The notes beneath the pieces were generated by a model. It saw only the letters and a list, made by a program, of their open reading frames with translations, was not told the DNA's origin and made no database searches. The translations under genes and the position numbers were made by a program. This document shows, one piece after another, positions 33,920 through 42,671 of a stretch of 64,000 bases of DNA (positions are counted from its first letter, which is position 1; each line of letters begins with the position of its first letter). This DNA is from Flavobacterium gelidicaeli (GTDB lineage Bacteria > Bacteroidota > Bacteroidia > Flavobacteriales > Flavobacteriaceae): assembly GCF_013294005.1 (NCBI RefSeq), contig NZ_JABSNK010000001.1, forward strand, positions 434,001-498,000, in the 5' to 3' direction.

Positions 33920-34888
33920 ATGTCTAAAGTACCTTTTTCTCTCTGTTTATTATTCCTATTTTCGTCAACTGTATTTTCTCAAAAAATAATTACTACCAAG
34001 CAAGTCCCTAGAGTTACAGCACAGCGTGATACTCTTAGTCATTGGGTTAAGAAAAACCAAGTGGGATTTGACATTTCAGAAATTGCCTTTTTAAATTGGA
34101 GTGCTGGGGGAACAAGTTCAATTTCAGGTTTGTTAAAGTCAAAATTTACCCGTGTTTACACTCAAGAAAACTACAACTGGACAAATGAATTAGTAATGCG
34201 CTACGGTTTAAACAAACAAGACGGAATAGAAGTTCGAAAAACGGAAGATGTCTTTCAATACAACACTGCTTTTGGATATCGTAAAGACACCTTGTCTAAC
34301 TGGTACCATACAGCCAAATTGAATTTCAATACGCAGTTTACCAACGGATATTCATACCCAAATACAAATACAGCCGTTTCTAAGCCATTTGCACCAGCCT
34401 ATTTATTTGCAGGTGTTGGAGCTGAATATGCTAACAAAGAAAAAAGCAGAATGCTCTATATCTCTCCTTTTACTTCAAAAATGACTTTTGTATTGGACCA
34501 ACGCCTGGCTGACTTAGGTACTTTTGGTGTTGTAAAAGCTACTTATGATACAGACGGAAACCTATTGACTCCTGGACAAAAATCCAAAATTGAACTTGGT
34601 TTTTTAGTCACAGCTTTATACAAACAAGAAATCGCAAAAAACATAACCCTTGAAAATAGGATAAGTTTATATTCTGACTATATCAACCATTTCGGAAATA
34701 TTGACATCGACAACGATTTGTTAGTAGAATTAGTAGTTAACAACCATGTAAAAACAAACATTGGCGCACACATTATTTATGATGACGACATTAAAGCTAA
34801 AGAAGAAGTGGAGGGCGTTCAAGTTACTGTTGGCCCTAAACTTCAACTTAAGCAAGTATTAGGCGTGGGAATCACTTATGCTTTTTAA
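33920..34888 (+). CDS. DUF3078 domain-containing outer-membrane protein
   Basis: A 322-residue exported protein with a signal peptide ending near residue 20 (STVFSQ). The rest alternates short amphipathic strands and ends in aromatic YAF, as expected of a small outer-membrane beta-barrel. The segments FLNWSAGGTSSISGL and LENRISLYSDYINH are typical of the DUF3078 family of Bacteroidota. It lies 29 bases after dxs and may be co-transcribed. Function unknown. Confidence 0.8.
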   Translation: MSKVPFSLCLLFLFSSTVFSQKIITTKQVPRVTAQRDTLSHWVKKNQVGFDISEIAFLNWSAGGTSSISGLLKSKFTRVYTQENYNWTNELVMRYGLNKQDGIEVRKTEDVFQYNTAFGYRKDTLSNWYHTAKLNFNTQFTNGYSYPNTNTAVSKPFAPAYLFAGVGAEYANKEKSRMLYISPFTSKMTFVLDQRLADLGTFGVVKATYDTDGNLLTPGQKSKIELGFLVTALYKQEIAKNITLENRISLYSDYINHFGNIDIDNDLLVELVVNNHVKTNIGAHIIYDDDIKAKEEVEGVQVTVGPKLQLKQVLGVGITYAF

Positions 34889-34890
34889 GC

Positions 34891-36237
34891 TTACACCCCT
34901 TTTTTACCATTAATAGTATTAAATAATTCCAAGGCATTTCCATCTGTTAACAAAGAGATGTAATGGCAAATATGCAACAATCTTTCGTAGAGATTTTCTT
35001 TTTCTATATGGTGTTTTTCAGGAAGCATTTTTAAGATTAATTCATCATAATTAGACGCTTTGCCATTAAATTTATTATCATAAGCAGTAATAAATTTATC
35101 CAATAAAGTTTGAATAATCTGATAGCCTACAATCTCTTTTTCGATTACTTCACGACTTTGATAAATATTATTCACACTGATCTTGATAATATCATCCATC
35201 TGTGCTTTGTACTTACTTTTATCAGTTAAAGCAAAAGGAAATTTCCCGTTCAAAATTGCTTCTTCATTTTCAACAAACACTTTTACGGCATCGTTAATCA
35301 AACTACCAATAGCTAATGCGCGCAAATAACTGATGCGGTCTTCTTTAGTTTCTAATGTTTTGTATTTAGAAGTATCAATACTGTCTTTTACTAATTTAAT
35401 CAAATATTCTAAAGCAAAATCCTCCGAGACTAACCCTAGATTTATTCCGTCCTCAAAGTCGATAATGGTATAACAAATATCATCTGCAGCCTCGACTAAA
35501 TAAGCCAGTGGATGCCTTTCAAATCCAATATCATTTCCAGATTTATTGGGAATCATTCCCAGTTCTGCAGCTACATCTTCAAAAAACTTCTTGTCTGTTT
35601 GAAAGAAACCGTATTTTTTATCTGCAATATCTTTTGTTGGTTTTTTAGGCAAGCTTTCTTTTGGGTATTTCATAAAAGCACCAAGAGTAGCATACGTAAG
35701 TCTAACTCCTCCTAGAACACCAGGGCGAGAACTACACAAAACTGCAAATCCGTTGGCATTTCCTTCAAAATCAATTAAATCTTGCCATTCTTTGGGTGCC
35801 AATTGGTCTTTATATTGTTTTCCGTTTCCAATAGAAAAATACTCACCAATGGCTTTCTCACCAGAATGTCCAAAAGGAGGATTCCCAATATCATGCGCCA
35901 AAGATGCAGCAGCAACAATAGCTCCAAAATCGTTCATGTGATAGCCGTGAACTTCTTTTAAATGTGGGTATTTCTCAATTATTTTCTTCCCAACCAATCG
36001 TCCTAAAGAACGCCCCACTACCGAAACCTCTAAACTGTGCGTCAAACGAGTGTGCACAAAGTCGGTTTTTGAAAGCGGAATCACCTGCGTTTTATCTTGC
36101 AAACTTCTAAAAGCTGCCGAAAAAACAATACGATCATAATCTACTTCAAAACCTAAACGGGTATCATCTTGTTCAATACGTAATCGTTTGCTTGTGTCGC
36201 CTTGTCTTTTTAGTGATAAAAGTTGTTCCCAGTTCAT
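34891..36237 (-). CDS. dgt: Deoxyguanosinetriphosphate triphosphohydrolase
   Basis: A 448-residue HD-domain hydrolase that converts dGTP to deoxyguanosine and triphosphate. The HD metal residues are seen in HTRLTHSLEVS (about 62-72) and SLAHDIGNPPFGHSGE (about 112-127), with the second acidic segment at EAADDICYTIIDFEDG. It converges on the DUF3078 gene with only two bases between stop codons and no obvious terminator between them. Confidence 0.93.
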   Translation of the reverse strand: MNWEQLLSLKRQGDTSKRLRIEQDDTRLGFEVDYDRIVFSAAFRSLQDKTQVIPLSKTDFVHTRLTHSLEVSVVGRSLGRLVGKKIIEKYPHLKEVHGYHMNDFGAIVAAASLAHDIGNPPFGHSGEKAIGEYFSIGNGKQYKDQLAPKEWQDLIDFEGNANGFAVLCSSRPGVLGGVRLTYATLGAFMKYPKESLPKKPTKDIADKKYGFFQTDKKFFEDVAAELGMIPNKSGNDIGFERHPLAYLVEAADDICYTIIDFEDGINLGLVSEDFALEYLIKLVKDSIDTSKYKTLETKEDRISYLRALAIGSLINDAVKVFVENEEAILNGKFPFALTDKSKYKAQMDDIIKISVNNIYQSREVIEKEIVGYQIIQTLLDKFITAYDNKFNGKASNYDELILKMLPEKHHIEKENLYERLLHICHYISLLTDGNALELFNTINGKKGV

Positions 36238-36449
36238 ACTGTGTGTTTCGAATTTGAATAATTGGATTATTTTTCAAAGATAAAGAAATAGCAAGAACAT
36301 AAAATAGCTTTCGGCGGTTTTATCAAAGCCTATTAAAAAACAGCTGCTACTTATTCTGGTTTCTAATAGTTCCATTCAAAAAAATGATAATCAAAAACCA
36401 CATTTTATTGAAATAGCGTGTATTTTTACAGGCAATTACATTTTATAAA

Positions 36450-37502
36450 ATGACTAAAAAAATCACCATACTAGGCGCAGGATTAAGCGGATTACTAACA
36501 GCTTATCGATTACAAAATAAAGGCTTCGAAATTGAAATTATTGAAGCCAGAGAGCGTATTGGCGGCCGCATTCACACTATAAACTCGGCTACTGCTCAAG
36601 TAGAAATGGGCGCTACTTGGTTTCAAGAAACTCATGTGCATTTTAGAAACCTCTTAGCTGAATTAAACTTGGATTATTTTGAGCAATTCATGCAAGGAAC
36701 ATCGTATTTCGAACCTTTTTCTACTGCTCCGGCTCAGGAAATCCAGATTCCACAAAACAGTCCGAGTTACCGCGTAATTGGTGGAACAAGCCAACTAATC
36801 GACACTATTCATTCTAAATTGACTGCTGTCTCTATCCATTTGAACGAACCGGTTACGACTATCGATTTTGAAAACGAAAGAATAAAAATCACCACTCCTG
36901 ACAAAACTTTCGAGACTGATTATGTGATTTCGACGCTACCGCAAGCCTTGTTTACACATGATATTAAAATTACTCCTGAGTTGCCACAAAAACTCACAGC
37001 TATTGCCGAAAACACCCATACTTGGATGCAAGATTCTATTAAAGTAGCTTTTGTTTATGCCGAACCTTTTTGGCGCAACAAGAATTTTTCAGGCACATTA
37101 TTTAGTAATGTGGGCCCGATAACGGAGTTTTACGATCAGTCTAATGCGGCCTTGAACAAATTTGCGCTTTGTGGTTTTATCAGTTCCGGAATGGAAATGT
37201 ACACTCAAGAAGAGCGCTTGGCAAAACTAAAAACACAATTAGAGAAAATATTTGGTCAGGAATCGCTTGACTTTACGTCTTATCATGAAACAGTTTGGGC
37301 AAAGGAAACAGCCACCAAAAGCGCGAAGCAACTAGGTTTTATGTATCCGCATCAAAACAACGGTCATCCTTTATTTAGGGAATCGTATTGCGATAATCGC
37401 TTGTTTTTTGCTGGCACAGAAACAGCCAATCAATATCCCGGCTATATGGAAGGCGCTGTAATTGCTGCCCAGAATACTGCCAACGCCATTTTAAAATTAT
37501 AA
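36450..37502 (+). CDS. FAD-dependent amine oxidase family protein
   Basis: A 350-residue flavoprotein. The N-terminal dinucleotide loop is GAGLSGL (8-14), followed by EARERIGGRIHT, the second FAD contact; the C-terminal FAD segment is LFFAGTETANQYPGYMEGAVIAA. It belongs to the monoamine oxidase/phytoene desaturase-like group but is shorter than typical MAOs. Substrate is unknown. An AraC regulator follows after 8 bases and is likely co-transcribed and may respond to the substrate or product. Confidence 0.85.
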   Translation: MTKKITILGAGLSGLLTAYRLQNKGFEIEIIEARERIGGRIHTINSATAQVEMGATWFQETHVHFRNLLAELNLDYFEQFMQGTSYFEPFSTAPAQEIQIPQNSPSYRVIGGTSQLIDTIHSKLTAVSIHLNEPVTTIDFENERIKITTPDKTFETDYVISTLPQALFTHDIKITPELPQKLTAIAENTHTWMQDSIKVAFVYAEPFWRNKNFSGTLFSNVGPITEFYDQSNAALNKFALCGFISSGMEMYTQEERLAKLKTQLEKIFGQESLDFTSYHETVWAKETATKSAKQLGFMYPHQNNGHPLFRESYCDNRLFFAGTETANQYPGYMEGAVIAAQNTANAILKL

Positions 37503-37510
37503 AAAAAGTT

Positions 37511-38332
37511 ATGCTCTACACAGGTCAACTCAATGAATTCATACGTTTAGCCGAAATTGACAATACCAATTGTGATTTACTCAAAGAAAAAATCACGGAT
37601 GGTTTGACTGTTATTTGGGCTTTGGATGAATTAAAAATTAAAGTAGACGGTAGCGAGCATACCTTCCCGACAAATTCGGTTTTGTTCTTAACCGAGTACC
37701 ATAAAGTAGAGGTTTTAAGTGTAAACAGTGCGCGATTAATTCGGTTCAACAGAGCGTTTTACTGCATTGCAGATCACGATAGCGAAGTTGGTTGCAAGGG
37801 TATTTTATTTTTTGGAGCGTCACAATTTCCAAAAATCGCGATTCCCGATGCCGAGTTAGAAAAATTTGATATTCTTTGGAAAATGTTTGCCATCGAAATG
37901 GTTTCTAAAGACGATTTGCAAAACGATATGCTACAAATGATGCTCAAACGCCTGCTCATATTATGCACTCGCGTGTACAAAGAGCAAACAGAGTTAACGA
38001 CATTTGACAAAAAACAATTGGATATTGTTCGCGAATACAACTACTTAGTTGAAAGCAATTTTAAAACCAAACACCAAGTCGCTGATTACGCCGAAATGCT
38101 GAATAAAAGTCCGAAAACCTTATCGAATTTATTCAAAAAATACAACGAAAAATCGCCTTTACAGATCATTCAAGACCGCACCATCCTTGAAGCACGCCGC
38201 CTATTGCGCTATTCCGACAAAAGTATCAAAGAGATCGCTTACGAAATAGGTTATGAAGACATTCAGTCCTTCAGCCGGTTTTTCAAGAAAGCAGAAGGCG
38301 TTTCCCCATCCGATTTTAAAAAGGCTTTATAA
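37511..38332 (+). CDS. AraC family transcriptional regulator
   Basis: A 273-residue protein. The N-terminal part (about 1-150) looks like a cupin-type sensor; the C-terminal part (about 175-272) has the two AraC helix-turn-helix motifs, with SPKTLSNLFKKY and IKEIAYEIGYEDIQSFSRFFKKAEGVSPSDFK. Located 8 bases after the amine oxidase gene. Its targets are not evident; the oxidase operon itself is the natural first guess. Confidence 0.9.
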   Translation: MLYTGQLNEFIRLAEIDNTNCDLLKEKITDGLTVIWALDELKIKVDGSEHTFPTNSVLFLTEYHKVEVLSVNSARLIRFNRAFYCIADHDSEVGCKGILFFGASQFPKIAIPDAELEKFDILWKMFAIEMVSKDDLQNDMLQMMLKRLLILCTRVYKEQTELTTFDKKQLDIVREYNYLVESNFKTKHQVADYAEMLNKSPKTLSNLFKKYNEKSPLQIIQDRTILEARRLLRYSDKSIKEIAYEIGYEDIQSFSRFFKKAEGVSPSDFKKAL

Positions 38333-38343
38333 ATCTGTTTTTT

Positions 38344-38420
38344 CAGGAGCCAATCCGGCTATCCGCTCTATCTTTTATGCTGAACCCCAGCATAAAAGGA
38401 TGCCGCTTCTATCCGGGCTA
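38344..38420 (+). repeat. Dispersed intergenic hairpin repeat, copy 4
   Basis: Begins CAGGAGCCAATCCGGCTATCCGCT, has TCTTTTATGCTG-AACC-CCAGCATAAAAGGA as a near-perfect central stem, then TGCCGCTTCTATCCGGGCTA. It lies between the convergent AraC and ABC-3C ATPase genes and could act as a bidirectional transcription end. Confidence 0.8.
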
Positions 38421-38452
38421 GGACGTTTTGTGGTTTTGTTTGGGTTTTGTTT

Positions 38453-40153
38453 TTATATCCTGAACAGTTTGTCGTTTTGAGATAACGATAAGACTTCAAA
38501 TTCGCTGATGTCAATATTTGAAGGTATTTTATCTCTTAAGATAGGTACAATATATTGACCATTGATGCTATTCGCAACCTCTACAATTGTATTTAATTGG
38601 TTATCGTGAATAGTTTCTAATTGGTCGTGCATAATAAAATGCAAGCACTCTATGTCAAGCCCGTCTGCAAATTCAATATAAGCAAAATCAAAGGCAGCTA
38701 TTTGCCCTTTTTTCTTTCCAGTACTTGGATTCCCCTCAAGGTTTGTTACGATTAGTTCGTATCCTTTTTCATTTTTTTGAGAACTTAACAAGTAGGTTTC
38801 GCCATAAAGTCTATTTGACATCACAGAAAAATATTTATTAAATTCTGTTATCCTATTTTGTATTTGACTATCTTTTGATGAAATACCTTGATTAATTGTA
38901 TTCAAATTATCATCAATTTCAGCTAACTTTCCTTGTGAGTAAAGCCATAGTCTTTTTTGCTCTTCTAAGTTTCCCTTTCGTTCAAACTGCTTGTTTAAAT
39001 CTAAAATTGTTTTTTCGAAATCTTCAACTAAAGCAGATTTATTTAAAGTTTCTATTAATGCATCTTCTTCTTTACGAAGGAGAATGATTTCAGATTTTAT
39101 TTTCCGTATTTGTTGTTCTATCTCAGGAAGTTCTTTCGTAATATATTCTAATTTTTCAAAAATTAAATCATTATGAAACTTCACCGTATCTTCAAAAGAA
39201 ACTTGAATATTTGAGATTAGCGATTTTGCTTTTTCGTAAAGAGATTTTATTTGACTAGTGTCTATTTGCGTATATTCTTGTTCTAAATCTTCCTTACTTT
39301 CGTTAATTAGATCTTTTCTTATTTCCAATCTACTTAACTCAGTTGCACTTCTATTTAATTTGGATTTTATATCATTTAATTTATCAACATCAGCAGCATA
39401 ATTTTCATTGAGATTAAATTTATTTTTTCTTCGATTTAATTCCTCAATTTTTGCATTGAGTAGAATTAATTGTTGATCAATTAAAGAAAGTTCTCCATCC
39501 TTTTTTAATCTTTTTTGAAAATTTTCTTCTCTAGTTTTTTCTTTTGATAATAATTCTTTTTGGTTATGACTATCGGTATTAATCCCTAACCAAAATAGAT
39601 AAAGAGCTTCATATTCTTCAATTCGAGTAAATGAATTTAATACTTTGACAATATTTGCCATCTTATTTTTTTCATCCCGAATATTCTTTGATATAATTTG
39701 CTTAAAAGTAGGTTTATCTACTTCCGATTTAAATATTACTTCTTTTAATTTTTTATCAAATACTTTGTTGTCAATAAAATTCTCTCCATTAATTTCTTGT
39801 AATTTTTTATTACGAGCTAGAAAATTTTTTCTAATGACAACTTCTTCTTTTGAGACATCTAAATTATCAACCAAAACAACAGTAATAATAATTTCATTAT
39901 CTTTTAAAAAGTTTTCAATTGTTGTATTAGGTTGCTTATTAAATTCGGTGTCTTGATAAATGTTTTTCCCATCTCCACCAAAGCAATAATCGACTAGTCT
40001 TAAAACTGTCGTTTTTCCAATACTATTTCCCGTATCTGTTTTTTGACGGATACTTTCAGGACGTTCGTCTACAATTAAATTTATTCCTTTATGAAAGGGA
40101 ATATCTCTAATTATAGTATTCTTATTTTGTATAATGAGTTGCTTTAAAAACAT
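38453..40153 (-). CDS. ABC-three-component system ATPase (DUF2326, SMC-like)
   Basis: A 566-residue protein. The Walker A loop is TGNSIGKTT (41-49); a long coiled coil runs from about 170 to 430, rich in Glu, Lys, Leu and Asn; the C-terminal part matches DUF2326, with a Walker B-like strand LHFIMHD (about 504-510). The overall plan is that of an SMC/Rad50-like ATPase. Its start overlaps the middle-component gene by 10 bases. In the predicted ABC-3C conflict systems this ATPase is thought to sense invasive DNA or replication structures and license the effector. It is less similar in codon style to its neighbours, being very AT-rich. Confidence 0.88.
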   Translation of the reverse strand: MFLKQLIIQNKNTIIRDIPFHKGINLIVDERPESIRQKTDTGNSIGKTTVLRLVDYCFGGDGKNIYQDTEFNKQPNTTIENFLKDNEIIITVVLVDNLDVSKEEVVIRKNFLARNKKLQEINGENFIDNKVFDKKLKEVIFKSEVDKPTFKQIISKNIRDEKNKMANIVKVLNSFTRIEEYEALYLFWLGINTDSHNQKELLSKEKTREENFQKRLKKDGELSLIDQQLILLNAKIEELNRRKNKFNLNENYAADVDKLNDIKSKLNRSATELSRLEIRKDLINESKEDLEQEYTQIDTSQIKSLYEKAKSLISNIQVSFEDTVKFHNDLIFEKLEYITKELPEIEQQIRKIKSEIILLRKEEDALIETLNKSALVEDFEKTILDLNKQFERKGNLEEQKRLWLYSQGKLAEIDDNLNTINQGISSKDSQIQNRITEFNKYFSVMSNRLYGETYLLSSQKNEKGYELIVTNLEGNPSTGKKKGQIAAFDFAYIEFADGLDIECLHFIMHDQLETIHDNQLNTIVEVANSINGQYIVPILRDKIPSNIDISEFEVLSLSQNDKLFRI

Positions 40154-40377
40154 TTTATTATCAATCCTTTATTACCTTTTTTAATAACTCCTAAAATAAA
40201 TAGCCAATCTAAAACTAACGAATATAATTTTAATGAAATCTTGTTTGATTTGTTTACTGAAAAAAATAAATCAAAATAATCAATTTCATTACTAGTAAAT
40301 ACACTGAGGACCTCAATTACTTTTCCTCCCAAGTAATATAAATCTCTTTCGGGGTTTATGTTTTTATTTACTATCAT
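40144..40377 (-). CDS. ABC-three-component system middle component
   Basis: A 77-residue protein. It begins with a conserved-looking NPERDLYYLGGKVIEVL segment and ends with a small winged-helix-like part (LYSLVLDWLFILGVIKKGNKGLI). Small proteins of this kind link the effector and the ATPase in ABC-3C systems. It overlaps the effector gene by four bases (ATGA) and the ATPase gene by ten, indicating translational coupling. I cannot say which numbered middle-component family it belongs to. Confidence 0.8.
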   Translation of the reverse strand: MIVNKNINPERDLYYLGGKVIEVLSVFTSNEIDYFDLFFSVNKSNKISLKLYSLVLDWLFILGVIKKGNKGLIIKCF

Positions 40378-41195
40378 AATTTTGGTGGCTCTTCTAAAAT
40401 ATTACAACGCATAAAAGCGTCAACCATTATTATCAATAATCCAATTTTAATAGCCTCAATTGGTAAATCTGAAATTGGATTACTAGAATTTTCAATATTT
40501 TTCCAAAGTTCATTTTCAACACTCTCTATTATAATATCTGCATTTGCTCTTATCTCTTCTAAATCTTTGTATTTCCCTTTTTCTTTAAGGTAAATAGATT
40601 TAATATTTTGAAGTACAAATTCTTTTCTTGTTGAGCCTTGTTTCTCAATTTCCTCGTAAAGTTTATTTAATTTACCTTGATAAACAGCATATTCCTGAAT
40701 TATTGGTTTGAATAGAATAACATTATTGTATAAAATTTTATCTGCTGTGTCAGGTGCATTAGTAGGCTCTTCTGTAATTGTATCATCAAATATTCGATTT
40801 CCCACAAAACCAACAATAATATTTAAAGCAGATGGGTTTTTTATAAGAATATTACTTCCTGATATTAATTTGAGAATTTTAGCTTCATGATTTTTCTTCA
40901 TCTCTTGAAGAATTGATTCTGTGTATACAACAACATCATTTGTTTCCAAATGGTGATTTGCACATAAAAGCATTAAATTTTCATAACTCCTACGATAATC
41001 ATCATTTGAAATAGAATTATATCTTTGACCTCCAGGTTCGGCTGCTTCTATATGACAAATATTAGAAAAATTGATTTCACTACCTGAACTTAGCAAAGTA
41101 ATATTACAATCAGGAAAAGTACATTGATTGCCTGATAATGCATACAATCTTTTAATAGTCCTTTCTGTGATGTTCCTTGCTTTACTTTTTGCCAT
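40374..41195 (-). CDS. ABC-three-component system effector with HNH nuclease domain
   Basis: A 273-residue protein. The N-terminal HNH domain has zinc cysteines C25 and C30, H48 in ICHIEA, N73 and C78, H81 and H82 in NLMLLCANHH, so the nuclease looks intact. The C-terminal half (about 150-273) is helical and fits the ABC-3C C-terminal domain that docks with the middle component. It is the first gene of a tight three-gene operon. The expected role is DNA cleavage when the ATPase detects an invader, possibly harming the host as well. Activity is inferred. Confidence 0.85.
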   Translation of the reverse strand: MAKSKARNITERTIKRLYALSGNQCTFPDCNITLLSSGSEINFSNICHIEAAEPGGQRYNSISNDDYRRSYENLMLLCANHHLETNDVVVYTESILQEMKKNHEAKILKLISGSNILIKNPSALNIIVGFVGNRIFDDTITEEPTNAPDTADKILYNNVILFKPIIQEYAVYQGKLNKLYEEIEKQGSTRKEFVLQNIKSIYLKEKGKYKDLEEIRANADIIIESVENELWKNIENSSNPISDLPIEAIKIGLLIIMVDAFMRCNILEEPPKL

Positions 41196-41215
41196 TTTTT
41201 ACTTTTATAATATTG

Positions 41216-41223
41216 CAAATTTA
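41216..41223 (-). promoter_or_regulatory. Promoter box for the ABC-3C operon
   Basis: On the minus strand it reads TAAATTTG, matching TAnnTTTG, 21 bases before the effector ATG. The transcript would be nearly leaderless. Confidence 0.55.
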
Positions 41224-41810
41224 CATTTATTTCCGACTGAAACATAGCCTCAAAATTCTATATTATTACAAAATACTATAATTCCCCCGTTAAAAAAAAT
41301 ACAAATTCTAATAAACCTTAGCGTAAACACCGGATTAAAGGCAAATTATCAATGGCTTTCTAATTTATACTATTTCCCAAATATATTTATTTTTTTGTAC
41401 AAATCTGAATTTTTTTATAATAATAATTATCAAAACGACTACGGATATATAATAATATAAATATGTGTGAGCTAAAAAAAAACTTAACAGTATATATATT
41501 CTCCGTCACTGACTTTTACACTATTTTCTTCTCCTCTCACATCGCTCATAAAAAACCAATCGCCATCACTTAGCCCCGATTGCAGTGGAAATCCTTTTTA
41601 TTTTTTCTTAAAAATCAAAAGATTGCAACGGAAAGCGGGACGGATTTTCTTGAAAGCACTTCACTTTCTGCTCCTAAAACTATCAAAAACTTCGTTTTTT
41701 ACTCGAAAAAACACCAAAAGGGAAGAATGAACAACTCTACGGGAAAAGCGACCTAACTTAAAGGTCTTCTTTCGTCGCACCTTTGTACCATCAAACTGAA
41801 ACAACGAATT
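41224..41810. other. Intergenic region between the ABC-3C operon and the redox cluster
   Basis: About 590 bases without a convincing gene. It holds copy 5 of the hairpin repeat, an A/T-rich stretch at 41370-41520, and a GCGAC/GTCGC inverted repeat (about 41748-41778) before a CACCTTTG sequence that could be a weak -7 box for the 41811 gene. Otherwise I see nothing in it. Confidence 0.5.
41571..41648 (-). repeat. Dispersed intergenic hairpin repeat, copy 5
   Basis: Read on the minus strand: GTCCCGCTTTCCGTTGCAATCTTTTG, an A/T-rich centre, then AAAAAGGATTTCCACTGCAATCGGGGCTA. The ends and the ATCTTTT / AAAAGGAT core match the other four copies. Confidence 0.7.
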
Positions 41811-41969
41811 ATGAGAACAATACAAACACTTATTTCAGGATTTAAAAATGCTTTTAACCTGAATCAAACAAAAAAATTACCGCAATTGATTGCAGTAACT
41901 CAAGCAGATTTTTGTCAGAATATGGCAATCACCGATTACTACTGTAACGAAAGCAACTTATTTATATAA
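41811..41969 (+). CDS. Short ORF (52 residues) leading the redox cluster
   Basis: ATG at 41811 to TAA at 41969. The peptide starts MRTIQTLISGFKNAFNLNQT and has no known motif, signal peptide or membrane segment; it contains two cysteines near its end. It lies 27 bases before the AhpD-like gene, on the same strand, with flavobacterial-looking codons. It could be a small protein or a leader peptide. Recognition is poor; I call it from ORF quality and position. Confidence 0.5.
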   Translation: MRTIQTLISGFKNAFNLNQTKKLPQLIAVTQADFCQNMAITDYYCNESNLFI

Positions 41970-41996
41970 TTATTAATTCACAAAAAATAAAAAATC

Positions 41997-42530
41997 ATGT
42001 CAAATTTCAACGTACCAACAAGAGAAGAAGTATCAGCAAATAATCAAGCAATTTTTGATAACCTAGAAAAAGGATTAGGATTTGTTCCTAATTTATATGC
42101 TTATTTCGCAAAAAGCGAAACGGCTTTAGGAGATTATTTAGCGCTTCAAAACAGAAAAAGTAGCTTAAAAGCTAAAGAGAGAGAAGTAGTAAACTTGATC
42201 ACTAGCCAAATAAATGGTTGTAATTATTGCCAATCAGCACATACTGTTTTAGGAAAAATGAATGGTTTTACTGATGAGCAAGTTCTTGAATTACGTAGAG
42301 GATCTGCTGCTTTTGATAGTAAACTAGACGCACTAGTAAAATTTACAGCATCAGTGGTTGAAAACAGAGGAAAAGCAACTCCTGCATCTAAAACTGCTTT
42401 TTTTGAAGCTGGTTATACTGAAGTAAATATGATTGATGTAGTGGTTGTTGTAGGTGATAAAATCATTAGCAATTACATTCATAACCTAGCTGATTTTGCA
42501 ATTGACTTTCCACTTGCTCCAGCACTATAA
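41997..42530 (+). CDS. Carboxymuconolactone decarboxylase / AhpD-like protein
   Basis: A 177-residue protein. The redox motif C-x2-C-x3-H is present in NGCNYCQSAH, the signature of AhpD-like peroxidase-related proteins that use a cysteine pair to reduce partners. It starts with SNFNVPTREEVSANNQAIFDNL, similar to small peroxidase-related alkylhydroperoxidase family enzymes. It is followed by thioredoxin and OsmC, which fits thiol-based peroxide detoxification. Confidence 0.85.
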   Translation: MSNFNVPTREEVSANNQAIFDNLEKGLGFVPNLYAYFAKSETALGDYLALQNRKSSLKAKEREVVNLITSQINGCNYCQSAHTVLGKMNGFTDEQVLELRRGSAAFDSKLDALVKFTASVVENRGKATPASKTAFFEAGYTEVNMIDVVVVVGDKIISNYIHNLADFAIDFPLAPAL

Positions 42531-42550
42531 TTTTTAATTCATTCATTAAA

Positions 42551-42649
42551 ACCAATACCATTTTGTCCCATCGAGCGCAGTGAAGATGTTCTCGTGGTTC
42601 TCGACTCCGTTCGAACTGACAATTGGGATTTTTTATAAATCGTATTGGT
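42551..42649. repeat. Repeat element with terminal inverted repeats
   Basis: ACCAATAC at 42551-42558 and GTATTGGT at 42642-42649 are perfect 8-base inverted ends. Inside is a sequence with CGAGCGCAGTGAAG and CTCGACTCCGTTCGA, part of which recurs at 21860-21891. It looks like a small non-coding mobile-type or hairpin repeat, inserted between the AhpD-like and thioredoxin genes. Confidence 0.6.
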
Positions 42650-42671
42650 ATACAATATAAAAACCATTAAG

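Noticed and set aside
38344..41648. The two hairpin repeats flanking the ABC-3C operon as attachment sites of a mobile element
   Set aside because: The same repeat occurs at three other intergenic sites without accessory genes, the flanking copies differ in their centres, and no integrase or transposase lies between them.
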